This document shows, in pieces, positions 1 to 12,612 of a stretch of 64,000 nt of DNA. The notes under the pieces were generated by a model that did no database searches, was not told where the DNA came from, and saw only the letters and a program-made list of their open reading frames with translations. The DNA lies in contig OX387205.1 in NCBI GenBank assembly GCA_947561715.1, positions 2,547,001 to 2,611,000 of the forward strand. Reading direction: 5' to 3'. The number at the start of each line of letters is the position of its first letter. Positions within the stretch are counted from its first letter, which is position 1. Source of the stretch: Ascidia mentula. Lineage: Eukaryota > Chordata > Ascidiacea > Phlebobranchia > Ascidiidae. Made by a program: the position numbers and the translations under genes.

Positions 1-168
1 GGGGACCTTAACATAAACAGGCAAAGTGACTACAGAAAGTCAGCTTTTTAATTTGAAGAGTATTTTTTGTAGTATTATTAGCATATCCAAATGATGATTT
101 GAAAGAATGTAGAAAAAGTGTTTCAAGTATAATTTCTATTTTCAAGCTTGGATAAGTTTTTGTAATAC

Positions 169-3100
169 CTGATAATAACGCTGAACCTGGCTTAGGGGAC
201 AGTGTGTTTCGATTTGAATATAACAGAGCAGCATCTTTTTGTGAAGGCAAAAACTGATGTGTTTGAAATGCACCACGATCTAGAAACAAACAAAGAAACA
301 TTGTCAAGTCTGTGAATATTTAACATTCAGACAGGTACTTACTTTCTTTTGTTGATTCACTGCTTTCTGAACCAGTAATGGACCCTGAAAGTAAAAAAAA
401 AACTTTAATTTTACTTTCTGTGCAATGGCATTCGTTGGTATATTAATGTAAACGCTTACCTTCGCTTGGCGTTGTTTCTTGGTAACCACCGCTCTCCTCT
501 GTTGTGAACGAGGAAGATTGAGAATATTCTGACTTCTGACTCACACTTTCTGTTGTCGTTTTGTCGCCACGCCGGGTGATTGGAGGCATCAAGATACTCG
601 ATCTTGGACCTAACAAATAAATAGTTAAACATTCACACATTTTTAATAAATAGTAAATAAAATATTCACAAATAAATAGCACCGAACCCTAAAAACTAAC
701 ATTACTCGCTGTAATATTAAAATCAATGTGTGATTTAATACTTGTGTTGAAGTGTATTGGTTTGAACTTATGACCGTGGGCTTACCAGGCCCAAACCTCT
801 ACTGACTGGCCTACTAGTGCCCAACTGTTTACAGGGTATACTGTGGTCAAGAAACCGGTGTGCAAAACTGCCAATCATGTGATTTCATGAAACATTGCTA
901 CATATATTAAACTGTTTAAGGATCTTTCTCTGTGTATGATAGTCAGGTAGAATGACATCGCAGCAAAGTAGAAGCCAATTTTCCTAATATTGAGGTACGT
1001 TCTCACTTTCACTTATTAACTTGGCTCTGATCCAACTTTGCTGTGATGCCATTGTACCTAATGATTAAAACTAAAAGTGTTTGCAATTGCTAAAACTATG
1101 TGCATTTTTTTTTCTCTTTTAAGTTAAAAATGGGCCTTCCTTTATCGTCATATAACACCAGAATTAATTTGAACTTCGTTAGTAAGTTATGTACCAGATG
1201 TCGCTCGGACTGGAGTGGTTTTACGATTTCCGAGCATCTGAGAAAGTTGGCTCGTCTTCAATGGTGATATTTTGGTGAGTGGACTTTCCTTGCGTTCTGC
1301 TTGAGTTTGTGGCTTTGGTGTCTGCTGGTGAATGAGAACATCCGCAAGGGTGGATAGGTCAGCACTGAAACCAAGGCAAAAACAGCCATATTTCATATGT
1401 GGAATTATTAAATATTTATTGTGCAGAAGAAATAGATATTAAACTATGTTGCATGATATCTCACAATAAATTTCACAAAAAATTTGGTGTGTTTTACAAT
1501 GTGTCATAATATGAACACAGAGAAAGCAAATTCCACATGAATGCAAGTTTGTTCATAAGGTTTAAATTATTCCAACCTTTCGGGAGCTGTAAATGATTCT
1601 TGGAGTTTGCTCTGTTTGTAAAAACTGGCAGTGGTAGATTGCATTGCACTGTTACGAAGAAGTTTCAATCTGCAGCAAAGAAAAATTGAACAAATCAAAA
1701 TGATAAACAACATAGTTTGGCCATTTTCTGTGATGTCAACAACTTTTGTAATCTGTCGGTTCCAAACAAATTTTCTAGAAATATCACTTTATTGGGCATA
1801 AGTAATAGTTGCCATGTTTTAATGATCTGATACAAGTCATCACATGTAAAGTGTTGCTTTACAATAATTACAAAAATTGCTAACAAACATTAGAAACCTC
1901 ACTCCATGAACAAAAATTTATGTCAAAAGATAAAATATTCAAATAAAAACAAATTTGCACAACATACAAAAAATGAATGTGAGGAAGAAATTATTTTGTC
2001 CAACGTTAAAATATTTTTATCTATCATTCATCATGCTGTTAACCTGTCTATTTGTTGGCTCAATTCCATGACAACTCTTTCTTTTTTGTGTAGGATTTGC
2101 ATTTGGTTCTGGACAACTCTAGTGATCATATCTGTTTCCTCCAGCTAAGCACAAAATTGCAAAATTAAGCTTTTACCCAAAATTGCTTTGTATGAAAAAC
2201 CCCACAATACAAGAAAAACAAATTATGAAGCAGTTGCAAAATACCCATGCCATAAATGAATTGAACAGCTTTTCAAAAGCCAAAATAAGCAACACTACAC
2301 AAATATAATTTTAGAAATCGCGGCAATGCTTGTTGCCCAACCTTCTTATTGCAGCCAGTCGCTTAACACATTCAGAAGTAAAAACAATGGAGCCAATAAT
2401 ATTTTAAGTAGGCTGCAGACAGACACCAAGCTGCACTGATAGAGGTCCAGTCTACAGCCCACTTTGATATTCTGTAGTATTTAAATTTTTAATTCCCTAT
2501 AGGTCGAATTTCCATGGGTGGCAACCTATATTTTTGTAAATAGTTAAATATAGTCCCATTCCATCAAACTTAAAAATCAGTGTGATGGTTTAGTCTGTAA
2601 TTTTCCTTTTCTACATGACAAGTTTAGTGCCTAGCTTGCGGAAATTGACAATTTAAAGAAAAACACTCTAGTGCTGCAACAGTTGCACGACAATAGTGCA
2701 GCTATTATAACATTCTCAGGAGGTGTAAAAGCTTTTGGTTATAAAATAAATTCACATCATATTGGTGATGTGTTTACCTGCATTCTCCTTTTTGACTTTC
2801 GGAGGCTTGATGACTTTTGGTTCTGCTGAAATTTGTGCCACTGGTCGTCCAAAGCAGCATTGGTTTGCTTGATTGCCTCCCTGACGTACTGGAAAGATGC
2901 CTGAATTTCCTTCAAACAAAAAATTGTTATCAACTAATGACCATGTTAAGCTGCTAACAAATAAAAAATTTTTGCACATGTAAAGTGTGAATGTATTTTT
3001 ATTATATGTTTACATGATTAAGTGACACAAATATTTCAATTTAAAAATTTTCATTTTAAAAAATGTTAGAACACATCATACCCACACATTGTATGCAAAC

Positions 3101-6100
3101 GATATTTTACATTTTCATGCGAATTAGTTTGGTTCAAGGCCATAAATTTTATGAAGATACTTTTACCTTCATTTTTCGTTGATCGTCAAGGTCAAGAGGT
3201 CGAGAATAAAGTGCATTCCTGTATGCTGGATTTTCCATTCTTTCTTTTCTCATTTCAAGATTCTTAAGTGCTGAATACATCTCAAGGAAATGTGTTCGGC
3301 CTGTTTGAATTTCCTCATGTTGATCAGAAGTCGTTTTCTTGATATCGTCTCGGAACTTAGACATATCTTCAACACACTGCAAACAGGTTTTAATATTCTT
3401 TGAACATTTGCCAACACCTATTCAGGAAAGGTTTGCTTTTAACCCTAACTGAACACAATTATGTTGGAAACACACTAGCTTCTGATTAATATTGTCCAGC
3501 AAACTCTAGATTCACTGGCATTGCAGCCAAGCTGGATCAGCCGTTATTTTTCTAATAAGTCACGACATGAACCTTAGGTTAATTAGGCCAACTGTTTTAC
3601 CAACTTATTGTTAGCGTTTTGCATACCCTTTTAATAGCAGACTTATTGATCTCTTCATCTAGTGATGCAACATTTCGATCAATAGAAGACGATTCCTGCA
3701 GAAAATTTGTCAACTCCTGATCAAAATCCATTATTTCGCTGCGAAGGCTGTCGGCCAATACGTCAGCTTCCACCGACTGAAGAGAGTTAACTCGTTCTGT
3801 CCAAATTAAAAGGACAAATATATGAATCCATGAAGAAAACAAGTTTCAAAAGACCAAGAAAATGTAAAATGTGATACAGGCAAAGATTTTTAGCTCTGTC
3901 ATTCCTTTTTGACCTTACTAAACCACAATGTTTAACTTAAAGACTATTCAAATGTAAGCAACATCAGTGTTTACCTCTTGTTTTTCCGATAACTTGCTTG
4001 CGTTTGAGTTTTTCTGCACTGCCAGGCGTTACCTCATTTAATGACTGCAGTGAAGACACTAAAACATAAAAAGAGTCACATTGAATAATTTTTCTCAGGA
4101 CAAAAACATAAGTAATATAACACAGATACACAATACATCAAAAACAAAAACCAAAGTTAATCATTGTTCTTTTGCTCATTTCTGTGAACACAAAAGATGA
4201 AATTCGATGCCAAACAAATCCAACCCCATTGTTATCAGTGAAATGTTTATCATGTATTTCCATAATTTTTTTACAAAGGAACCTGTCAGTAGCAGCACCG
4301 TCAAAACAGAGTTTAAAAACATTTCAATGCTTTTCAGTTTACTGACAAATAACTGTTAAAAAGGATATTAAATAACCTCTGTTAATTGGAGCTTGTGGTT
4401 GAACTTCATGAGGTGGTTGTGACATTGGTTGGGGAACTTTAAATGGAGAATTGGTCCCAATAGTAGGAGGAGTTTGAGACTTTGTGGCTTCAACTCTCAA
4501 GACAGATGAACTAAATTGTAGAATGGTACATTAACAGATGAAACTTTCCTGTTAGCTTTTTGGTCGACATAAACTTGGCAACATATCTTTTCTACAACTT
4601 AAGTACAAAATCCCAAGTCGTTTTGCAACGTTGTTATATATATTTCACCTGCTTGTTGCCATTATTGGTATCACTTCTTCAAAAACCGTGTTTATTTTAT
4701 ACTAAAGTTGATGACACACTAACTTAAATTGCTTTGTCATGATTATTTTTAACAATACAGATATCAGATATCATGTTTCTTTGCGGAAAAAAGCAACTAC
4801 GTGAAAAAACCATATACAAGGAAATGAAATGGCATGGGCACCGATAAAACTATAAAGGTTATCGAGATACATCAAAGCAGATCATTGCAGGGTTATATCG
4901 GAATGTTGTTAATTGAAAATTTTCATCTTCTTTTAATTCGCAACGTTTTTTTAACACAACCTATTGCTAAATGTTAACCAAAAACTATCTACTTACTTTG
5001 TCTTGCTGAGTTGTGGGGCTGTTACCAGTTGTGGAGGTTGTTGCATGCCACTGGTCACATCATGGTCTGGTGTGCTTGGCACAGGTGATTCTGGTAATCT
5101 CTGTGTAGGTAAATTGTAAAATCACTACCTTTTTGTAACTTCTGTAGTGTGCACACACAACAACTCCGTGTTATTCTCAATTTCCTGTCTAGTTGGCAGA
5201 ACAAAAGCAACTTCACATGCTACAGACAATGCCTACGAGCACGCAAACAGCCACACAACACACATTACGACAAATGACTTGAGAATTTTGCAAAAAGCAT
5301 CAATTTTAGTGTCACTTATATTTCCTAGAGAATGTAAACTGAAAGAATTCTTTAAAAAAGTATTAATAAAACAACGATAGTTGATCATAATAAGTAATTA
5401 TTTCCCAAATCTTTGATTTTGATCATGCATTTGTAAATACCAACAAATAATGCCAGTTAAACACTTTCAACTTACCATAAAACCAGGATTGTTTTTGAGC
5501 ATGGTGAAAGTGTTGGTCAGAGATTTTGCGACAGGCGACACTCCCCTGGCAGCCTTTTCATCTGGTAATGGTTTCTGGGGTTGCTGAAACCCTTGCACAG
5601 GGGTCAATGACAACTGTGGATAGTTTAATCGAATTGGTTTCAATATTTAAAAAAAATATAAATTTATTGAGAACCACTGCGGTTCTGCAGGGAACACATA
5701 AAATTGTAACAACTTTACACCTGCACAAAAAAAATGGTTTCTTTTTAAGTTAGGTACATGCTAACTGAGTATAAATTTAACTATTTGTTAATATACCTAT
5801 TTAAGTGCTAGGCTAGCATCATACATACAAGTTTCATGCCATTTTGTTGGTCATTGACTGGATTTTTAAAGAAATGTTAGAAAAATGGCAACATTGTTTG
5901 GGGGAAAATGCAAAATTTTTTTAAAAAAAAGAAGCAGCAATGTGATTAGGTAAGAATGAGATCCTTTGGATTGCTGCAAAATTCACAAAAACTCTCTGTG
6001 AAAATTAATTGGTGGAACAAAATAATAAATATCCCTTGCACATATTTTCACCTGAGAAGTGTTGTTCTCTTGTGAAACACCAAGGTTAAGTTTTGGTGTA

Positions 6101-9100
6101 CTGGTTTTCATCAGGATCGACGGCTTGCTGACTAGCTTCTGCTTGCCACTAGGTGTCATCAGCGGTTTTGCAGATGCAGCGTCCAAACTTCCAGACTGTA
6201 AAGAATGAATCCACATTTCATGCTTTACATTAACACTCGGTTTTATTAAAAATTGTTATGTAGATTTCAAATCACAAAAATTTTGTGCAATCAAGTGACC
6301 CATAATGATTAGGAGTTGCCAGTCATTGCACATTGACACCGACATATTGGATCCCATCAGTGATATGGTGGCAAACATTGTCTTGCTTTTTGTCAGGCTA
6401 GCTAAGTGACAAGGCCATACTCAGTCACCAGCTGCACTGATGAGGTTGGTAAGTTTGAACAGTCTGCAGCTTACCGATGGGTTTGCTTGTATGATTCACT
6501 ACAATTTTAAGAAACTTTTCTTGTTAAAACAAAGATCAAGTACAAACGGATACGACAAGGACACAGTACCTACTTTTTTTTTTTTTTCTGTAAATGTTAT
6601 TTTAAAAGTAAAATTCCAACAAAATTCACTTGAAACATTAAGAGTGCCCATTACTTACATTGCTTGGGACAGCGGATCGTTCACCTTCCGCTAAAAGCTG
6701 TTTAGCTTCCACTATCAAGTTTGGGTATTCCTCTACAGATTGCAAATTAATCATGTGGAAAAGGCATAGGTGGCCTTCGTTTGATAACATCGCATACACT
6801 GGCATCGGACCACTCTCTCTGGTGTCATCTGGAAACATATTGATGTGTTAAACTGTTATTATTGATACCAATGCAGACATTTTGCATGCTATCGCATGAC
6901 AAGGCAGGATCACCACACCACACAGCACAGGCCCTTGTACACTTGGTGAACACTCGATCATAAGGTTCACTGGCTTTTTGCTTTTGTCTGATTTCGGTGG
7001 TGAAGATTCCGTCCATGTAAAGGCTACCAGTCAAGTTGTGCGATTGCGCACAAGTGTACCTTGACTACAATATACGCAAAACCATTGAGCTCCTGTGGTT
7101 CAGTCGGTAGGGCATTGGGCCTGATTAACTCAGGGTCATGAGTTCAAATCTCACCGGGAGCTTGGTTTTTCAGATCTCGCTCAGACTAGTCAGGAGAAGT
7201 GGCTGCAATGCCAGTGAACCTTAAGAGTGTATAAACCTAAGGACAATCTTGGAGGATTGTAATTATTTTAAAATGACAAACTTTGACTGGGATTTTGAAA
7301 GATATTTTTAAAGCTGTACATGATTTTTCTTAAAACATTTTACTAACCAACTATTATTCTCTTTTTTGCTGTGTAGATGACAGCGCTTCCTAGTGGCAGG
7401 AGTTCTGTATCTTCCTGCATCGGAAGTTGAGCTCGACATGAATCATCGAGGTTCCAAATTTCCCAGATGTTCTTAAAGAAGATGTGTGCATGTATTTATT
7501 TTATTGAGTATTTTTTAAACAACTTTTGAAATAAATCCTTAAGCTGTTTGTTTCACAAGGTTTTCAATTGATGAAATATATTTCTTCTATGCTTGTCGGC
7601 ATCATTATCACTTTTTCAATTAGAACAGTATTATTTGGACAACCAGTATTATTTGGACAACAGTTAGCATGTGTGACGTCGGTCAGGTCAGCTCCTTATA
7701 ATGATGGAGCTACACCAATCACGTCAGTCAAACTGATGATGACGTAAGTTTTTGTCGAAACGTCTTATTTTAACATGACAGTGTTAATAACAATATGGGC
7801 CAGTCTCTTTATACTCAGAATTATCATGTTTTTGTGTTTCAATTATTCTGTTTCTTCTGGCATTATACTTTTACAATTGAAATACAATATGTGTGGCAGC
7901 AACAGCAACACAAATGTGATTGCAAGTCACACAAAGTTGACAATAGGAGCAGAATACAACATATATATAATCCATAATAATGTAACCGGGTACCTTGCCA
8001 CCGAAGGTTTCTTGTTTAGCTTTTTTTGAAACAGATTAGCTAAAAATATGCAGAATTATATTAACGAAGAAATAATTTACCTCTTTACTTTTGCCGAGCA
8101 CAGCAGTTTCAGAAGCTTTCGAAGAAGCAAGTACAAACATGTTCCATTTATCAACGTATGAAGTTTGAAAGTGAGAAGCTTGTGGATTTGCAGAACCTTC
8201 GGGAAGAAAATGTTTCAAGCTTGTCAGTGAAAATTTCACACTGATCATTATGTTGGTTCGAACACATTGTGGAAAAATAAAGTAATTTAGCTCGCCGACA
8301 AAACCATACAATATTCTTTAAAAAATTAACATATTAAAATGTGACAATGAAAAGTACATTCGAAATAAAATAATAAGGATTGGAAGCTTCATCAATAATT
8401 TCACTTAACACAATTAGTTGGATGATACCAAAGAGTAAAGCCTAAAATTTGTTGGTTTGGTTGCTGTCACAAACTACATCGCAACTCCTTTTGTTTCAAA
8501 ATTTAACTGAAAATTTTTTTTTTTTTTTTTGCAAAAACTAAATAATTAAGTTCAAGTAGTTGTTGTGTATATTGTGATTACAAGGGTTACCATAGCAAGG
8601 GTCATCAAAGCTTATCCATTTCACAGTTTTGTCTTGTTCCTTTGCAGAAGGAAGATTGGCAAGGAACAAATTTGGCTGCTCGTTACGCTCCTCGTTTCCT
8701 GTATCTTCGGTCACGGCAACATACGCCACCATAACTTGAAGAGTTGAAACCCAGAGAACATCACAGACTCTCATCTGGGCCCCCACATTCTCACAAACGG
8801 GAACAGTTCGGCGAATCTCCATTGCCTGTGGTATTATACATACATGACCATTAGGTTTGCAGACTGGGCAGTCCAGGCATTGCAGCCTAGCTGGATCAGC
8901 CACTTTTTCCGGATAAGTTGGAGCAAGATTTGAAAAATCAAGCTTCCGGTGAGGTTTTGAACTTACAACCCTGGGCTAACCAGGCCCAATGCTCTATCAA
9001 TTGAGCTACAGGAGCTCAGTGGTTTCACGGGGTATATTGTGGACAATGCATGAAATATTACTGCATATACAGACATGTTTGGGTTTTTAAAATGCAGACT

Positions 9101-11355
9101 TTGTTTGGTGTTTTTTATTTACCGGAGTGTATTGCTGTATGGAACCATCTCTTCTTCCAACCATCATCTGCTTTCCTCTTGGACTCCAACAAACTAACAA
9201 CAGTTTGTGTTCGTAACATCATGTTAACGACAAACGAGGAACTTAATCTTTATTTTGCAACAATGATTTTTACAAAAGTTTTTTGTGTAAACAAAACATC
9301 CCAAACAGTTTATCGTTTAACGATCATTTACATCATATATATTACCGAATTGTTCAAGGCTGATATGTTGATTCTACAGTAAATTTCAAATGAGCTTTAC
9401 AAAAATAAAACCAAGCACAGAGCATTTAGTTAAGATTGTTAATTTGAAAAAGCTTCTTGATGGTAACATGTTACAGCAATACCTGCACAAGCTCCAAATT
9501 CTGTTGACTTCTTGGCAATTTCCTGCACATTATCTTTCACTGATAAAATTTGAAAGGTTCCATCTGACACACATCTGCAGATATAAACACATTTTTGGTT
9601 TGGTACTTACCACTTTTTACAACAGAAACCTATAACACAAATACTAAATACATGTAGGGTAGAATTACAATAGGAAACCTGCATTCTAAAAACTACATAA
9701 TGTTTTATACATTGCCAGATATTGTGCGTTTTCCTGTGAAGGATTCCAGTGCATGTCAACCACATGTTGTGCAGATTTGCTGACCAAGTGAACGGCAAAT
9801 GGAGTTTTGGTTGATTTTGTCTGAAATAAATGCAGTATTTCTGTATTTTCTATTGTCAAGCTCTGTTTACTGGTCTACAAAAGGTACAATAAGTTACATT
9901 TGAATTTTGCTTTGATAATTTTTGTGACTGACATAGACTTGGTATGTAACAGAATAAGTGATACTGTTAATGCATAAGTCGGTAAAAATCACCATTAAAC
10001 CCATAACCTTATAAGATAAACTACCTAGGATACAAAAGCTATGGAAACAAACATGTTATGTTTACTACATACTTTAGAAAACTAAATTACAAATTTAAAT
10101 TTTTTGGATAGTTACCAATTACAATTTTAATGTAATTTAGTTAAATTTAAACCGACCCATAATCTAGCTTACCTTATTTACAAAGTTTCTAGTGTCAAAG
10201 AAAAGCACTTGTAAGCCTTTGTCGCTGTTGCTGCAGACAGCAAGAGTCAAATTGTCAGAACTTACAGCAACCCAGTGTGGGGCAGATCTAAGCGGAACAC
10301 TTGCTACAGATTCTGGGCAAGTCTTCTCCTTGCCATTATCCAGCAGTTGTTCACATAGGAAAACCTGATATATATATGACAAACTTAAATTGCATGCATA
10401 TATATTTTTTGGGGACTTACAACATCGCAGATTGAAATTTTTTTTTATTTGTGCTGAGGATGTTTTTCGGTGTTTGTTAAATGCATGGACAATTGCAACG
10501 TTTTTCGTATGTTGATGCATATTAAAAATTTTTTTATGGGGCAGAATATTATAAAATTTTCGCAAAAGTGCACGACAATTTTTCATATTAGGCAAAAGTA
10601 TATAAATTTCAGAGCAACACGATTTAAATGCAAATATTACTAGTTACTGATCATATGATAAGAAAAATATTTATTCTAAAATGTGAAGAACATACTAATT
10701 CAAAAACATTAGCTATTGTTTTGTTTTCACTCAAGCATCAAACAAAATAAGGTTTCGAAACTGCAATAATTTGCCATACAAGCACTTGAACATTTTACCA
10801 TTCAATTGGAAAACATCACTTAAATAAGTTCTGTTTAAAATTACGAATTCTTTTGTACCTTAACCCCATCAAGACATCCAACAAATGCAAGTCCATATAT
10901 ATTTGCAACAGCCAGCAAACTATGTCGAACTTTCTCCGTCCACTTTCCTTCTCCATTCTCAATATGGATATTTCCAAACTCCCGGAATCCAAATTCGGTC
11001 GGCTGAATGAAACAATTATTTTTGGTAAGAAGAACTTTTAAAGTTTAAATATCCTATGTTTATGCTGAATTAAAAAATCAGTTCAATGGTTTGGCAGATC
11101 GTTTAAAGGTCACCCCCATTACATGTAGAATTCGTCGCCAAATATTGAAACCCACCTACATTCGGCCAAATCCTAATATTTGTTTTCCGTTGGGCAAATC
11201 CCTGATGGTTGTTTGTTGCCAAGACTTAATCTGAACTAACTACTGTAACGCCGCATTTACAACTGTAACAAAACGATTAAGTGATGCATATTCAGACTGA
11301 ATAAATAATATTTTCTTACCAACTTTTCACATTCTGGAGGATAATCTTCAGTCAT
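169..11355 (-). CDS. NUP214: Nuclear pore complex protein NUP214, N-terminal and central part (3' end outside window)
   Basis: Cytoplasmic-face nucleoporin; family members bind NUP88, the mRNA-export helicase DDX19 and CRM1. Exons read on the minus strand: 11320-11355, 10859-11002, 10173-10364, 9711-9820, 9483-9574, 9123-9193, 8591-8825, 8081-8196, 7348-7471, 6659-6828, 6052-6195, 5476-5613, 4997-5100, 4377-4510, 3975-4058, 3627-3796, 3167-3376, 2778-2909, 2044-2144, 1577-1669, 1195-1364, 460-609, 343-384, 169-279. All have GT-AG borders and their phases chain. The first ten exons encode the seven-bladed beta-propeller; diagnostic stretches are SLLAVANIYGLAFVG, VCWSPRGKQMMVGRRDGSI, RVCDVLWVSTLQVMVAYVA, DDPCYG and LSNEGHLCLFHMI, which match vertebrate NUP214 in order. 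Exons at 3,167-3,796 and 2,778-2,909 look coiled-coil, followed by a Ser/Thr/Pro-rich linker. The model has about 1,024 codons here against about 2,090 residues in human, so the FG-repeat tail should lie beyond position 1. The first ATG in the first exon gives MTEDYPPECEKL. Confidence 0.93.
735..830 (-). mobile_element. Diverged tRNA-derived SINE copy in a NUP214 intron
   Basis: On the minus strand 756-822 resembles the tRNA-like heads at 7089 and 8942: it keeps the GGGCCTGGTAAGCCCA anticodon arm and a GTTCAAACC B-box. It is more diverged than the other two copies. Confidence 0.6.
3505..3575 (-). mobile_element. SINE tail fragment in a NUP214 intron
   Basis: The minus strand carries GGCTGATCCAGC.TGGCTGCAATGCC, the same 3' body as the SINE copies at 8855-9020 and 7085-7265. 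No tRNA-like head is present, so this is a 5'-truncated copy. Confidence 0.5.
7085..7265 (+). mobile_element. tRNA-derived SINE in a NUP214 intron
   Basis: Positions 7089-7161 (73 nt) fold as a tRNA: acceptor stem GCTCCTG/CGGGAGC, A-box TGGTTCAGTCGGT and B-box GAGTTCAAATCTC. The anticodon loop CTGATTA would read GAT (Ile-like), but the anticodon stem has a mismatch. It continues into a body with GCTGCAATGCCAGTGAACC, which real tRNA genes lack, so it is a SINE and not a functional tRNA gene. Confidence 0.75.
7670..7765 (+). repeat. Relic with PLE-tail-like motif
   Basis: Contains CTGATGA (7733-7739), a short hairpin and GAAAC (7757-7761), the same arrangement as in the 3' end of the intact-looking PLE at 63,293-63,324. 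It sits inside a NUP214 intron. No coding remnant is visible. Confidence 0.4.
8855..9020 (-). mobile_element. tRNA-derived SINE in a NUP214 intron
   Basis: The minus-strand head (8942-9015) has A-box TAGCTCAATTGATAGAGC and a perfect five-pair anticodon stem TGGGC/GCCCA with loop CTGGTTA, giving anticodon GGT (Thr-like). The body reads on through the same GGCTGATCCAGCTAGGCTGC tail as the other copies. The tail stops just upstream of the exon at 8591-8825. Confidence 0.75.
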
Positions 11356-12612
11356 CTTCTCGCTGCAACTTCGGATTGGAAGTGACGCGCGCGGAAAGAA
11401 AATTTATTCATCCAAGTTTATTTCGAGGTAAAAGAGCAACTAAAACAATGTTTTACCTAAAATTCAACTTCATTAATTTAACTCAAAAAATATAAAACCT
11501 GGTAAGCTTTTTAACTTTTAGCTACAAATAATATTTGTACAAGCTAAACCTCGTTTTCATATTTATAATTATTTTTCTACATCTTGATGGCAAGTATAAT
11601 GTCGTTTAATTTGTGTTGTACCTAATTAAAATTTTTGAGAAACATTTTGATAATGATGACTTGCGTAAATGGGGATTTCCCAGATGTTAATTGTTCTAAG
11701 TCCTTGAATCATAAATATCCGAATCACCAAAATCAAAGTAATTTTTGTATCTTGCTCCGACTTTAAGATAAGTGGTGTAGAGAATACGACTTGTCATAAT
11801 CGAAATTAATTAAATATTTTGCTTGAATTCAGTTTTTCGAAATCGCTTTTAGTTCTTCGCTTCACTGCAACACCCAGTTTCTGATGCCTTCGTCAGTAAT
11901 TGCGCTTTTGTTACATCTTTCAACGTGAGCTATATTTTCGTTTCCTTTGTCTTGTGGTCGCAGCAATTATCTCCCTGCTTCTGTAATTGTAATTCTTTAG
12001 ACAAATAAATAGATCAGACTTATTAGGCCTACACTTGGACCCCGCCTCGTCTCGAAACAGATCAGACCCCCTGCAGACTTAAAAGGTCAGAGCAAAATGT
12101 CTGAAACTTGTCTTAGTATTGCGTCCCCTATGTAGCTTATTTAATCCACCATGATCTGGTATTACTGATTAGCATTAGGTAGGTGTGAAACCTCTATTTG
12201 AGCATAATTTAACAAAACCACTTGCGCATATTTTGAAAACCTCGATCAGAGCCCCTCAGTAAATTCAGTTGTTTTAAAAGTGAGATATTGCAACTTATTA
12301 CTGTTACAGCATTTAATTAAAACATTTGATTCTTGTGGTGCCGCAGATACTTTAGATTAGAAGACAAAAGAACAATTTTTTTAGGACCCAGTAATTTGAA
12401 ACCACACATGGAAATCAGAAGACATGCATGTGTGCGGGTGCCTCCCCCAATTTGGGCTACGTCATAATCAGTCATGCGTTCTGTTTGTTTTGTGTGTTTC
12501 CAGAAATCTTGTGCTGTTTTAATGACTTTTCGAGTACTTAGCTTGGCGTTTCATAAAAGTTTGTTCATGTTTCAAATCATTTTCAACTACATTGCAGACT
12601 ATCGCTTTTGGA
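11356..12612. other. Intergenic region between divergent NUP214 and FOXRED1
   Basis: About 1.25 kb without a convincing coding exon, AT-rich, between two genes pointing away from each other; it presumably holds both promoters. The 40 bases before the NUP214 start include a CG-rich patch (gtgacgcgcgcgg on the plus strand near 11,380). No TATA box can be called with confidence. Confidence 0.6.
12580..12598 (+). promoter_or_regulatory. Candidate spliced-leader (or 5'UTR intron) acceptor of FOXRED1
   Basis: A pyrimidine-rich run ends in CAG at 12,595-12,597, only 15 nt before the FOXRED1 ATG. No upstream donor or coding exon is apparent. In Ciona-type genomes many mRNAs receive a short spliced leader at such unpaired acceptors. 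An ordinary 5'UTR intron is the alternative. Confidence 0.35.

Noticed and set aside
7089-7161. Functional tRNA gene
   Set aside because: The fold is good, but the anticodon stem has a mismatch and the sequence continues into a repeated SINE body shared with other copies.
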